Assembly (NCBI GenBank): GCA_013180625.2
Contig: SNVD02013250.1
Location: 558,001 to 622,000 of the forward strand
Length of the DNA: 64,000 bases
Direction of reading: 5' to 3'
Source: Boswellia sacra
Taxonomy: Eukaryota > Streptophyta > Magnoliopsida > Sapindales > Burseraceae
Shown piece by piece: positions 29,928 to 41,939 of the stretch. How positions within the stretch are numbered: the stretch's first letter is position 1; each line of letters opens with the position of its first letter. The notes below the pieces were generated by a model. The model ran no database searches. It was not told the DNA's origin and saw only the letters and a list, made by a program, of their open reading frames with translations. The position numbers and the translations under genes were made by a program.

Positions 29928-29941
29928 TCGCTCTGATACTA
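29928..29941 (-). other. Copia C primer binding site
   Basis: Read on -, two bases after the 5' LTR end, TAGTATCAGAGC matches the usual plant TGGTATCAGAGC (initiator tRNA-Met 3' end) at 11 of 12 positions. Confidence 0.8.
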
Positions 29942-29943
29942 AT

Positions 29944-30479
29944 TGAAAGTTCTTGAGGTATGCAGTTATAAATAACAACACAGAAAACTGTTATGTAAAT
30001 CGACACAGGAGGATTTTTACGTGGTTCGATTATAAAAACCTACGTCCACGGATAGCTATAGAGCTACAATTCATTATGTTCTTGTTTGTCTAATCTTTAG
30101 GACCTTTTACAGTGCTAACTCACTCTCATACACAGACCTAATCTTTGACAAACAAAATCTTCGCAATGATCCTGTACACTAGTGACACTGCTCACTCTCT
30201 GTCACAGATAACTTAACAGAACACTGTTAGGTTATACATAACACCCGATGTCTGACACAGAATTACATAAACACTCAACCCTCAAGTTTCCCTAAGTGTT
30301 TACTAACTCACTTAGACTTAATCAATAACTCATGTACGATTTTAACTCTCATACATGAAAACAAAGACTCAATGAGTCAAAGATATAAAGACATTCCTTT
30401 GTGTCAAAGATTTTCTCTTATGAAGTCATGGAATGCCGTGATCAACAATCAACAATAAACAACCTCTCTTGCGCAAAGA

Positions 30480-30511
<32 letters not shown>

Positions 30512-30982
30512 TCCCTTTTGCCAACTTTTCAACATCAATATATATTGAGAGGTCTTGATACAATCTTCCTAAAAGTCCTGTAGAGATCTCAATCAAGATT
30601 ACATTAGGATTAGGATAAAATAAAATAGGAAATGTCCAACTTTTTAACATCAATATATATTGAGAGGTCTTGATACAATTTTCCTAAAAGTCCTGTAGAG
30701 ATCTCAATCAAGATCACATTAGGATTAGGATAAAATAAAATAGGAAATGTTTATAGTTAATCTCATAATGTAATAAGGACACATTAACTATCCTCCTATT
30801 CTGATTAGGATACAAGAAGTATTATCCTGATCTAGAGAGATATTTACTATGAATCAAAATACTTCATATAATAATTATCTAGAAACAGTAAAATAGGAGT
30901 CAAGATACCTTTCTTACTTTAATCACAAGTTAACCAAAAATTTGAACATGTGCATGTCACATGTTTTACGTTAACACCAACA
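29944..30982 (-). repeat. 5' LTR of Copia element C with internal duplication
   Basis: This 1039-bp LTR matches 20841-21750. Two features lengthen it: a longer (CT)n run at 30480-30507 and a 115-bp tandem duplication (30521-30635 and 30636-30750) absent from the 3' LTR and from the solo LTR at 49625. Confidence 0.93.
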
Positions 30983-30987
30983 CATAA

Positions 30988-31481
30988 CAATATATTAAAT
31001 AAATAGAATAAGTAAAGAGATAGAGTAAAAAATATGTGGCCTGAGCACTTGGGAGGCATGTCAAAGGCATTGTCCTAAAGCCAAAGAGTCCTCCCCTCGT
31101 GCAGGTCATATCGGTACTCAAGGGCTCCAAGATATAACCCAGTGCTCACAATCTATCTTCTTGATGAGCACGATCATTGAAAGAAAATAACCTGTCTTCA
31201 TATGTCGCGGGTGCTCAAAACATAGAAAATAATAAAAGAATATTCACCTTCTAATGTTAGAACCATGAGACTCCTTTATATAATAATCTTGTAGCTTAGG
31301 TAACTTACAAATTAATTCTTGTAACTCCCAAGCCATAAGTTTTTAATAAAAACATGAATGTTAGAAATAATAAGTGTCATAACTCATGTTTTTATTATAC
31401 TTGTAACGTATGAAATTAATCTCAAAATAAATTTTGTAACTTATGATGTAAATGTTTGTTTTAAACCTTTTATTTCCAATG
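30988..31481 (-). repeat. LTR of element B, part beyond the Copia insertion
   Basis: It continues the B LTR begun at 20753. CAATATATTAAATAAATAGA and the GAGCACTTGGGAGGCATGTC block match 34325-34819 closely. It ends TTTCCAATG where the intact LTR ends TCTCCAACA. Confidence 0.8.
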
Positions 31482-33144
31482 GTCTCCCACAAAAGGTTTA
31501 AAACTTTAAAGCTTTATAAAATAAAATATCAAGATAAAAATACTTATAAAATAGAAATTATATATAAAGAGCAACCTTCTATTATGTAATTGGTATAGGT
31601 ACCTTTCGGGTTTGAACCTATACTTAGTGTTGATAGTATCCATTTGAGAAACCTGAGTGAACAAAGTCTTGAACTCGATTTCTTGACCAAATTTCAAACT
31701 ATCACACGCATAATATCGACGAAGACATGGTTTTGGCAGGTAGCGCTATTAATGGCCATGCGCTCAATCTTGATTCTCATGAGAGCTTTAGAGAACAGCC
31801 AATTCTTACCGTCGCAGCCCTCACGACACTCTCACTTAGGTGAGTCCTCAAAAGGTATATGTGACCTATACCTCGCAAGAGTAAATAGCCTTTGGACTCA
31901 TTCAGGATAAATATCCTTCCTAACATCACATATAACAAGCATTTTGTCATAGGGATGAGCAAGATCATATCTCCTCTAAGATATGTCATTATAGTTGTGC
32001 TTAATAAGTCACGCAGTATGGATTGTTCCTACCCATTGAACCTCCTTCATGGGATCTCCAATCACAGAGGTTGTGTTACTTTCCTAGGTGACTCCCTTTG
32101 GGCTTAAGCACATCCCCCTCGACAATTTAAATAAATAATTAATTAATTAGCATACTGAAAGTCTTTATAATTGCACAAAATCTCTCATTGATTTTATCTT
32201 TGAGAACTTGTTTCCATTATTTTGATGATTGCTTCCTGTAGCTCTCTTAAATAATATTAAATATTTCACAAAAAAAATATATTGGAGAGCATAAGAATAT
32301 CAAAGGCACAATAAAGAAAATTGAAGGAGCACTTAATCACCTCATAAGTAATAATATTTTCAAACTCATACACAAATTAATAATCATTTAATAATTTATA
32401 ATATCATTTTTTTCCTCAAAATATCATAAAACATTAACAATTATAAAATAAAGAAAACCCCCACATTAAGTAACATTTTAAATATACTAGTAATAACTCC
32501 ATAGAATATTAATGCATTAATTTGTTAAATTTTAAAATTCATCAAAATTATAACTACACTCAAATCATTGTCATTTTATTTACACAAAATTAAGAGCTAA
32601 AATATGAAACCACTTAAAAACTAAAAACCCCTATATTAAAAAATATTTTGTTAATCCTCACATTAATAAGATATTTATTGCTAAAACTGTAAATATAATA
32701 TATAACTCATATATGTATTTAATAATAATCAATTAGCTTTTATGCTATAATTTCATTTAATAAAAACACATAAATTATCAAAATAATCTATTAGTCTTCT
32801 TAACATACTCTAGTAATTAATTATTTAGATGTCATCATCTAATATGCATGATAGCCACAAGAAACTATGACTTAATAGCAAACCATCATACATATGAGTT
32901 TCTAATTAAATATATTTAAAACACATGCTTTATTGTGTAATAAAAATTTGATGCATGCAAGTAACTCATAAATTGAATTCTTAATCAATAATAATATGCA
33001 ATAAAGATCAAAGACATTAGAAATATTTATGAGTTTATGAATGCATTTAAAAATGCATGCTAGCTCTAAAGCAAACACCTATTCAATTAATATATAAATC
33101 ATTCTTAGTTAATCTATAACCATAAAAAATAATTATACTTAGTA

Positions 33145-33224
<80 letters not shown>

Positions 33225-34237
33225 TAACTGAAGTATTAGACCATAATAAAAACTCATAAAAAGTTTTGATAATAAAACTACTAGATGTAATTCATTTATA
33301 TTCTTTGTAACTCAAAGCATCATGCACTAATAATCTAACACCACAACATATGTATAACCACAAATAAACAAAGATTTAATATACAACAAAAATATTTTTT
33401 GATTGTAAATAAATGATCATGCTAACTAGATAATAGTAGAACTAACATAAATAATTTTGTATTACCTCAAAATAAAAAATATCTATTACCATCATATTAT
33501 CTTGAGGTTGATAAAGAGATCCAATCTCGATACTAAGTTGAGCCAATAACTCTGAATACACATTTTTGTTATCAACACAATTTGAAAGCATTAGGCTTCC
33601 CTCGAGATCAAAATAAAATATTCTAAATAAACAAGGTTAAGAGAATGGTTTAGTAAAACATAATATTTAAAACACAAAAGCTATGCAATTATCATAATGT
33701 TTGAATTACATTTATCACCTTTTTATAAACCATAGAAATATATATATATACACACACAAAGATAGCCAAGTTAAAATCTACATGTCAAAGTATAATGACA
33801 ATATGCATATTTTAATGTAACATGAAAAAACAAATAGAAAATTGGCAACACACTTTCACAACTTATGCAAGCTTACATTTCTAATGTTTATACATTCACA
33901 CATTTGTAACTCATGCAAGGACAATGACTTAATCAATGTTATACTATAGATCACCCAAAAAATTCACACAAATATATATTCACAATATATAGAAATAAAT
34001 ATCAATCAACTAACCATATCATAGTTAAATCATACAAGTAGTGGAATCAATCAAAATATATCATCATAACCAAATCTTATAGACCTCTAAAAAAAAAACT
34101 TGTCAGCATAAAAATATCTTAGATAAACAAAATAAAATAAGCAGTCAATATACTCTACAAATTATTCACGTTATATACCATCCAGTGATAAATTAAGGCA
34201 AACAATAAAATATATAAGACACTCTTTGGCTTTAGAT
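31482..34237 (-). other. Internal region of element B, no ORF
   Basis: This holds 2.75 kb of AT-rich sequence with no reading frame like gag or pol. The block 31600-32110 is close to 62285-62800 in the second B copy, including a stretch around 31650-31690 with almost no differences. From 32150 on the sequence is AT-rich with a (TA)n palindrome at 33145-33222. Confidence 0.7.
33145..33222. repeat. (TA)n palindromic tract
   Basis: This is an almost pure alternation of T and A over about 78 bases with a few C/G interruptions. It is self-complementary and able to form a cruciform. Confidence 0.9.
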
Positions 34238-34819
34238 TGTTGTGAATATTTATAATAAATTTAAATAATATAATCAAACAATAATATATTGAAGAAATAA
34301 TAAAATATAAATTAGATTAACATATCAATATATTAAATAAATAGAACAAGTAAAGAGATAGAGTAAGAAATATGTGGCCTGAGCACTTGGGAGGCATGTC
34401 AAAGGCATTGTCCTAAAGCCAAAGAGTCCTCCCCTCGTGTGGGTCATATCGGTACTCAAGGGCTTCAAGATACAACCCGGTGCTCACAACCTATCTTCTT
34501 GATGAGCACGATCACCGGAAGAAAATAACTTGTCTCCATGTGTCACGGTTGCTCAAAACATAGAAAATAATAAAAGAATATTCACTTTTTAATGTTAGAA
34601 CCATGTGACTCCTTTATATAATAATCTTATAGCTTAGGTAACTTACAAATTAATTCTTGTAACTCTCAAGCCATAAGTTCTTAATAAAAACATGAACGTT
34701 AGAAATAATAAGTGTCATAACTCATGTTTTTATTATACTTGTTATGTATGAAATTAATCTAAAAATAAATTTTGTAACTTATGATGTTAATGTTTGTTTT
34801 AAACCTTTTATCTCCAACA
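34238..34819 (-). repeat. 5' LTR of element B (intact)
   Basis: The 582-bp repeat starts TGTTGTGAATATT and ends TCTCCAACA. The TTGTA target copy follows immediately at 34820-34824. Confidence 0.8.
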
Positions 34820-34824
34820 TTGTA

Positions 34825-36760
34825 GGCAAAATCTTGATCCCAATTGTCCTTCTCACGCCCTTCTTTTCTTTATAAAATAAGTTTTATCGAGTCTTATTCA
34901 CATGTTTAGGGTTATAAGACTGCCAATTCTAACATTAAACGAACTGTATCATTTCTAGAAATAAACTTGCACATGACCGCAACCTTGATGATATAGAGCG
35001 CGGAAGTGCCATCTCCAATGCACAGGAGCGCTACCTTGATTGTCTAATTTCTAAAATTTTGCTAATTAAATGCACTGCAACCTTTAAAATGTTACAAGGT
35101 TGTGCAAATCTCATGTCTGATGCTTCTCAAGAACCTTCATAGCGTCACAATGCTTGCTTTCTAGCGCTAAGCATTTTGCCACTTTGCACTCTTTTTGCAC
35201 CATTTTGCATCTATAAGTCTCCTAACTGCAAAACAAACACAAAACACAAATAAAACTAACAAAAACACCCAAGAACAAGAAAATATCAAGCTCAAAGTCA
35301 TTTAATTAATGAGTAGAAACTTACTTATTAAATACCTCCAAATTTAACATTTTGCTAGTCATTGAGCAAAAGAAAGAAAGCAAAATAAAAAAAATGCAAA
35401 CACACAACACACTCAATACTTGATATAGCTTGAATTTTGAACAGGCCTCAAGGATTGCATTTAATTATAACTCAAAGAAAATTCAAAACTTTGCACTTGC
35501 TAGAATTCCAACTCATAAATCAGCCTTGTTTACCCTTAATTCCTTAAATGTGTGTATAATAAGCCTTCCTCACTTAATCACTTATAACCCGAATGACTTT
35601 ATACATGAAAGTGAATCATGTTGATCTCAAAGAGAAATTATATGTATGAACTCCATAGGCCTGGTTTTCAAGTCACTCTCCACTGATGCAGACAAACACA
35701 ACACTAGAGATCAATTAGGACTTGATTAAGCTTATAACATTTAGCTAGGATGAAGGTATGGTAAAGGATATTTATGTGGCTCAAATCACTCATAAAACAC
35801 GCAAATCATTCAAGAATATGTAGAGCTTAACCCAAAACATAATTCATTTCATTATGCCTAGCATATCCCCAAACTTATTTATTTCATTCTTCTTGTGTAC
35901 AACCAAGGGCAATAGCATCTCACTTTTTATTTCATTTGGTCTTTATTTCTCTCTTTTTTTAATCATTTTTTTATTTGGTCCTTGTTTCTCTCTTTTTTTT
36001 GTACATCATTTATTTTTATTAAAAAAAAAAGAAAACAAGACAACTTTATCAAACCAAATGAGCATATAAACACAATAGAACTTACTATTCATTTGCTCAT
36101 CACACCACCTAACCTCCCATGAATTCCGAAAATCATAGCAAAGCTCAAAATATAGCCTTGAATGATCTACATGCTTATGAGTAAGGGTTTACACTTAGAT
36201 AATCAACATAGGTTAGGATGGATAAATTTAATGAGCTTATCAAAGAAAAAGGTTTTAACAGGCTCAAAGGGGACAACGAGGGGTCAATTTCATTCAATGG
36301 TTGGCTTGAAAGGCACAAACGATCCAAAAATGATCTAAATCATTTCCCTAATGTTGTGTAACCTAGAATTTCGCCTCAAGTGACAATCAATAGGTTCTAG
36401 AATTCATTGAGATTTAATGAGACATTAAATCACATAAACCTTCTCTAAATATATAACCAACTTAGTGATCATGGCTATGTGCTCAATTTGTTTCTAAGGA
36501 ATCAAAAGTAAAGCAAAAACTAACAAATGAGTCAAGCACACAGAACTATGCATCATTTATCCTTTTCCAAGAGTTGTTCTCTATTCAATCATTATCCTAT
36601 CATAGGCCCCCAACAATTCAAGCAAAAACAAAACTATTTTTTTTTAAGAACTAAAACAACAAAAACTTTTGAGATAAAAAGAAACGAGGCATACAGAACT
36701 TCCTTGAATTTGCATTTGAAAGTGGACTCTTGAAGATGAAACTTTTGAGTACTGGTATCC
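34825..36760 (-). repeat. Ty3-like repeat A1, right part
   Basis: It resumes the A repeat broken at 20752. It aligns with about 39810-41800: the CTCTCCACT...CAAACACAACAC block at 35675 matches 40635, TGTGTGTATAATAAGCCTTCCTC at 35550 matches 40510, and CAAACGATCCAAAAATGA at 36317 matches 41442. It is non-coding and probably the 3' UTR/LTR portion of a Tat/Athila-like Ty3 element read on -. Confidence 0.6.
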
Positions 36761-36789
36761 ACTTCCAAAGCTTATGCAAACTAAAGCTA

Positions 36790-37175
36790 ATTCAATCTGG
36801 TTCAATAGCAATAGGAGTTGAAGTTGCAATCTTCTTCAAAATTTTGAAGATGTGGGCATCTTCACTGGCGACTAAATTAGTCTCCTCATATATTGAAAGG
36901 GTTAAATATTCTCCTAATTACGTATATATGAGATGGTTGGATAGAGGCTTGAGCTGAATTTTAGGATGTTCTTGCACTAATAGTCGTTTGTTTGCTAAAG
37001 AAGTTTCTTTTAAGCCAATGTTGTAGTGAAGTTCAATGATTTCTTCAAATTGGCTTGTATCTTGGCTGATCTTAGCTTCTTTGGATGTGTCATGGGGTTG
37101 GTAAAGTTGCTTGTCACAACCAAAGCTAATTGCCTTTGCTTTCTCCTGAAATGCTTTTTGAGGTTCCACTCAAAT
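36790..37175 (-). pseudogene. Ty3-type pol fragment
   Basis: Read on -, HPKIQLKPLSNHLIYT, a stop, then LGEYLTLSI resembles the LKPLPSHLKY-YLGE-TLPVI linker just before the reverse transcriptase in Athila/Tat Ty3 polyproteins. Upstream residues (SQFEEIIELHYNIGLKETS) fit no motif I can name. The RT itself is missing. The assignment rests on one short motif. Confidence 0.4.
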
Positions 37176-37349
37176 CAAACTTTCCAATTGGCTCATTTGC
37201 ATTTCATGATTTCTTTTGAAGGCTTCTTAGCTTTGGTGCATGATCTTTGTCTCAACCACAAATTAAGAAGTGTTTTTTGGGCTGAACATATGGAGAATTT
37301 AAAAATTCTAATCATTAACCCATGACTAGTTGGGATAATTTGTCCAAGA

Positions 37350-37625
37350 CGAGTTATATCTATAGAAATGTTGAAAATACCCAAGCGAGGACGAGTACCC
37401 GAATCCCTAGCCCGACTTTGAAAGGAATTACGTAGAATTCAGGGAAATTAAGCGAGGGACGAGGTGGGTAATCCCAAGGATTGCTCGGTTTAAATCCCCG
37501 ACTGTAGGATTTTTGGTGAATTTTTCGAGGATGAAGAATTGATGAAAGTTATGCTGGGGCCAGGGCCAGGGCCAGGGATTGAGGTTCCTGTCCCGACCCG
37601 GTCCCGGGTTTTTGACATCCCTAAT
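37350..37625. repeat. GC-rich island, possible short hAT-like MITE
   Basis: This is a GC-rich patch in AT-rich surroundings. Its right end, read on -, is TAGGGATGTCAAAAACCCGG, and the left end TAGAAATGTTGAAAATACCC is similar, suggesting imperfect terminal repeats. A (GGGCCA)n run lies at 37556-37577. No matching 8-bp duplication was found. Confidence 0.3.
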
Positions 37626-37817
37626 GGTTGGAATGGAAAAGATTCCTAACTTGGCAATCAATACTACAATGATTCCTACCACATAACTCACTCCTACATT
37701 CACATTCAAATTTCCAAATTGCTATTATGTAAAATCCGCAAGTACACAAAATCGTAACAAATAATATAATGATGAATGAGTATCGCTCTATGAGGAGTAG
37801 TTATACTATTAAACTTA

Positions 37818-39126
37818 GGTGTATTTGTTTCAATCACTTAACACTTTTTAGATCTAAACACTTTTTAAAACTTAATTTACACCACTTAATAGGATATTTG
37901 TTTGCTTTTTTAGATACCACTTAAAAAAAGTAGAAAGAAAATATTTTACCTTTAATGTGACTTTTTTATCCTTGTTAAAATGTAAAATGTTTATATTTAT
38001 ATCTATACAATCATTTAAAAATTAAATAGTTAATCAAATTAAATCAAAATTCTTTTTCGTTTAAATAATTAATATTATATTTTTTACAACCTTTAAAAAT
38101 TAATTATAACTAAAATTAAATAAAAATTCTTTTTCATTTAAATAGTTAATATTATATTATATAAACTCATATGATATTATTGTATAACTACTATATCATT
38201 AATATTATCAATTTTTAAAATTCATTCCTCTAATTAGATCAAGTTTAAGTCATATCAATTTCTATTAAAAAAAAATTGTAAGAGTAGTATTTTATCTATT
38301 ACATTTTGAGGACCATATTTTGAATCATTGACGAATAATCCTATTAATTAAAGTGTTTTCCATTTCATAAACTTAAAAAGAAAAAAAAAAGTAATATGAT
38401 CTTGTAACTGATAATATTAAATATTAATCTTTTACTTTAAATTTATACTATTAAATAAAATAAAATGTCCTTAGCAATCTAATAAATAACTTTTGAAGTT
38501 TCAATAAAACTGTCCCTATAATATGTAATAAAATTCTATCAAATATATTATCTATTTTAAAACTTACTATTTATAATAATATCAAATTTTTAATAGTTAT
38601 TATTTAACGTATTATTAGCTAATTAATTTGAAATTTTAATAGAAATAAATGAAAGTTTACCAATTATAAAAAATATTTATCATATTTTAATATGGTAATT
38701 ATAAATATAGTAAAAAAATAATATAATAATTTGATAATAAGTACTAAAACAATCACAAATATACCAAAATTGTACATTTTAATAAATTAAAATAATATTC
38801 ATAAATAAGAATTTGATAAATTTTATATTATTTTAATAAGTATGGATATTTATGGAATAAAATTTTTAACACCTCATTTAGACAATAATGATTAGAAAAT
38901 TGGATAAACTTTATATTATTTTAATATGTAACGATATTTATGGCATAAAATTTTTAACACCTCATTTAGACAATAGTGATTAGAAAAAGTGATAAATTTT
39001 CACTTTGTCAATTAAGTGATTTATCACTTAAAATAAGTGCTAAATGGAAAAATAAACAAAAATTTTAAGATTTAGATCTAAACACTTTAAGTGTTAAGTG
39101 ATAAGTAGAAGAAAACAAACACCACA
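37818..39126. mobile_element. Non-autonomous TIR element, PIF/Harbinger-like
   Basis: The ends are inverted repeats. The left end reads GGTGTATTTGTTT, then CACTTAACACTT and TTTAGATCTAAA. The right end, read on -, has GGTGTTTGTTTTC, CACTTAACACTT and GTTTAGATCTAAA. The flanks carry TTA on both sides, and the A1 copy near 20077-20090 shows the empty site (AAACTTAATCTAAC). A 3-bp TTA duplication suits PIF/Harbinger elements. The 1.3-kb interior is AT-rich and codes for nothing. The right border is uncertain by about 3 bases. Confidence 0.7.
38815..38990. repeat. 88-bp tandem repeat inside the TIR element
   Basis: Two adjacent units of 88 bases (38815-38902 and 38903-38990) share ATTTTTAACACCTCATTTAG and ATATTTATGG with few differences. 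A partial third unit begins at 38991. Confidence 0.8.
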
Positions 39127-41939
39127 TTAATCTAACTTCAATTTTATTTGAACAATAACATTTTTAATAGCAAATTTAAAAGAATTAACTAACTAAATAA
39201 CTGGATTAAAACTAAATGCTAAGAAAGTAAATAATATTTAAACTAAATTTAGAAGAATCTAATGAATGAAGATCTAGGGTACCAGGTTTCATCTAAGTTA
39301 TCTACTCTATTATTTCAATCCAAATTAATCAATAATTATTCACTTGTTGACAACCAATTTCTCTAAAGGATTTGTTATTATTTCTCAAGCAATAACAATA
39401 TATATTTATAAGGACAATCATATTTCTGTCTTATCTAACAAACTGTAATTATCTATTTAACATAAGCAATCATACACGGTTGTACAAATCACAATTATTT
39501 CTCTATATCTTGTGAATTTATGGCAAATTAATCAGGGACTAATATTAATCAACTTCTTAGTCTAATTTATATCTTAGTTCATGCAATAGTTGGCCAGACA
39601 ATCACAAGCATTAAGCATATGAATAATTCACTCAACAAGAATTGAATAAACGTCAATATATTGAATTGAAATGATTAGAGTATCAAACTTAGCTATATCC
39701 TAACCCTAGAAAAAGAAATTTAGTTCATAATGTAAAAAGAAAGAACACAAAATCGAATTGAAATCATTCAGTACAAAGTAGGAAGAAAGAACTAGAAATT
39801 TTGAAGATTCATTGAAGATCCAATCTTGATTTGCGCCTCTAATAGTTGTAGTCCGATTTCTTGGCCTCCAAAGCATCTCTAATGACTTTTCTCTAACCCT
39901 AGAAAAGACCTAAAATATACCTATTTATACTCTATATGAGAATAGGTCCGAATCCTAGCTGAAAATAGATTTCTAAAATTTTCTAGATTCGAACTTGCGC
40001 ACGTGCACGGTTGAAGTTGTGCTGTAGTGTAATGTCTCTGACTTTTGATCCATTTTACTGGAACTTGCACTGCTACACCAGCCATCTTGCGCTAGAGTGC
40101 TACTTTGTTGATTCTAAAATCTTGAAATTTTCTTCTTTAAGCCCTTTAACTCCTATTTTTTATGTGTTTTCTTAAAAATCAGATTGGATTTCCTAAAATC
40201 TGTAATTAGACTAAACAACACATTATTTTTCACTTATTTTACTCAAAAACTAATCAAAAATTAAATTTAAAGTTATTAATTTAGTAAATAAAATTCAACT
40301 ACCAAATACCCCCAAGCTTAATATTTTACTTGTCCACGAGCACAACAAGAGATAAAAACAATCAACAAAAATAAGAGAAAACAAGCGCAGTTGAATCAAA
40401 AGTTATTCATTTAAATGTAAGCTTGCACTTAACATTGCGATTGGCCTAAAACATTGCATCTAGGATTCTTACTCAAAATTGGTCAAGTTCCTTTCCAATT
40501 CTTTAAGTGTGTGTGTGATTAGTCATCCTCAAATCATTGATTGTAATTCAAATGAGATTATGTAACAAAACGAATCAAATCAATTTTGATGTTTTGTAAG
40601 AAATTTGAGATTCCAAGGCTTGCTAATCATGCTACTCTCCACTATTGTAAACAAACTCAACACCAAAGATCAAGTAAGACTTTTCAAGGCTTATAATGTA
40701 TTGCTAGGGTAATAAGGGTATGGTAAGAGTCAAATTTTTCAGTTCAATTTACTCATGAAGCATATAAAAATCTCTCAAAACAACATAAAAAAATGCAAGC
40801 CTCATCAATCAATTTTTACATTATAACTCTATCAAACTTCAATTGAACTCACTTCCTTTTCTTTTTCTTTTATTTTTATGTGTTTCAATGACCTCTCATT
40901 GGTACTACAAACGCACTCATAACACCATATTCTAAGTTCTTTTAATTGATTGTAAGATTCTCTCTTTTTTTTTTTTCAATTAAATAGTGCAGTATTGATT
41001 CCCTTAAGCTTTCTTTTTAGTTCGTGTAACAAGCTTTCAACTAGCAACTCCCAAGCTAGTTGACTTTAGGGTACTGGATATTAAGACATCCTTAAGAACT
41101 TTCTTGCTTAAACTAAAAAGGCTACAAACCAACTTATCTAGGTTTTTTTTTTAATAAAGAGAGAATAATGCAAAGAGTTGACATTTCAAAACTGCATATC
41201 CAACTTTAGAAAATAATATCAATACACCTCCCATCCTCCCTTATGCACCCTCATTAATGCAAAAAAATAAAATTTTTGAAAGATTTACACGTTTATGAGT
41301 AAAAGATACTGTTTAGATATATTTCATATGTGGTTAGGATAAATTTCTGAGTTGATAAAAAAATGGCTTTATATAGCTCAAAAGGGCCAACTAGGGAACA
41401 ACTAACGGTAAAAATATAAAAAATGTTAGCTTGAAAAGGCTCAAACGATCAAAAAATGACATAAATAAGTTCCCTAGTGTGGAGTTGTCTATGATTTCAC
41501 GTCAAGCAACAATCAAGCAAGTTCTAGAATTCTTTTTTCTTTTTAAATCTAACGAAACATTTGCATTACATAAGCTTTCTTTACATCAACAATCAATTTC
41601 AATGATCATGACTTAATGTGCTCAAATGGTATTTAAGGAATTGAAAATAAGATAAAACTATCAATGTAATCAAACCCAAATATCACATGCAAAATTTTTC
41701 AATTTCTAAGAGTTATGCATGCTACACAATCATCATCCTATCATTGGCCATCACAGTGCAAGCAAGCTAAAAACTAAAAATACACATCATATGCAAAACA
41801 AACATAAAAACAAACAATCATACTAAAACAAAATAATGAACCCCCAAACTGGTTAAGCACAGTGCCATCAATGTGCACAAGAAGCAAAGAAATAAAGAAA
41901 AAGGGAAATAAGAAAACTTCCCTGGAAACTCAAGAGTCA

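Larger units (their letters stand above)
20841..30982 (-). mobile_element. SIRE-type Ty1/Copia retrotransposon C with third ORF
   Basis: The 10.1-kb element has LTRs at 20841-21750 and 29944-30982, reading TGTTGGTGTT...AACTTTCA on -. The 5-bp target duplication CATAA lies at 20836-20840 and 30983-30987. A PBS matching initiator tRNA-Met and a purine-rich tract (AAAAAGGGGAAGA on -) sit beside the LTRs. The order on - is gag with two zinc knuckles, protease, integrase, RT, RNase H, then an extra ORF. Large size and a sense ORF after pol are typical of the SIRE/Maximus lineage. All frames carry stops or shifts, so it cannot make its own proteins. The LTRs differ at roughly one base in twenty by eye over the first 480 bases. 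Confidence 0.93.
20753..34819 (-). mobile_element. LTR element B, non-coding, carrying Copia element C
   Basis: LTR copies lie at 20753-20840 plus 30988-31481 and at 34238-34819. The flanking 5-bp duplication is TTGTA (20748-20752 and 34820-34824). Without C the element is about 3.9 kb. Its LTR on - begins TGTTGGAGATAAAAGG and ends TATTCACAACA. A TATA-like TTATATAAAGGAGTC on - inside the LTR and a purine run (GTGGGAGA) beside the 31481 border point to the minus strand. The internal region codes for nothing recognisable, so the element would depend on another element's enzymes. A second copy begins at 61601. Confidence 0.75.
37723..41830 (-). repeat. Ty3-like repeat A2 with inserted element
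   Basis: It starts TATTATGTAAAATCCGCAAG, parallel to the start of A1, and aligns with A1 throughout apart from the insertion at 37818-39126. The - strand reads CAGTTTGGGGGTTC near 41836-41850, a polypurine-like motif common after the coding part of Tat/Athila elements. Short frames inside resemble nothing. Confidence 0.6.

Noticed and set aside
36918..37169. An 83-residue minus frame considered as a host gene
   Set aside because: Its only recognisable motif is the Ty3 pol linker, so it was annotated as a retroelement scrap.
38815..38990. Tandem units considered as a CRISPR-like array
   Set aside because: Adjacent 88-bp units without spacers, inside a plant transposon, in a nuclear genome.
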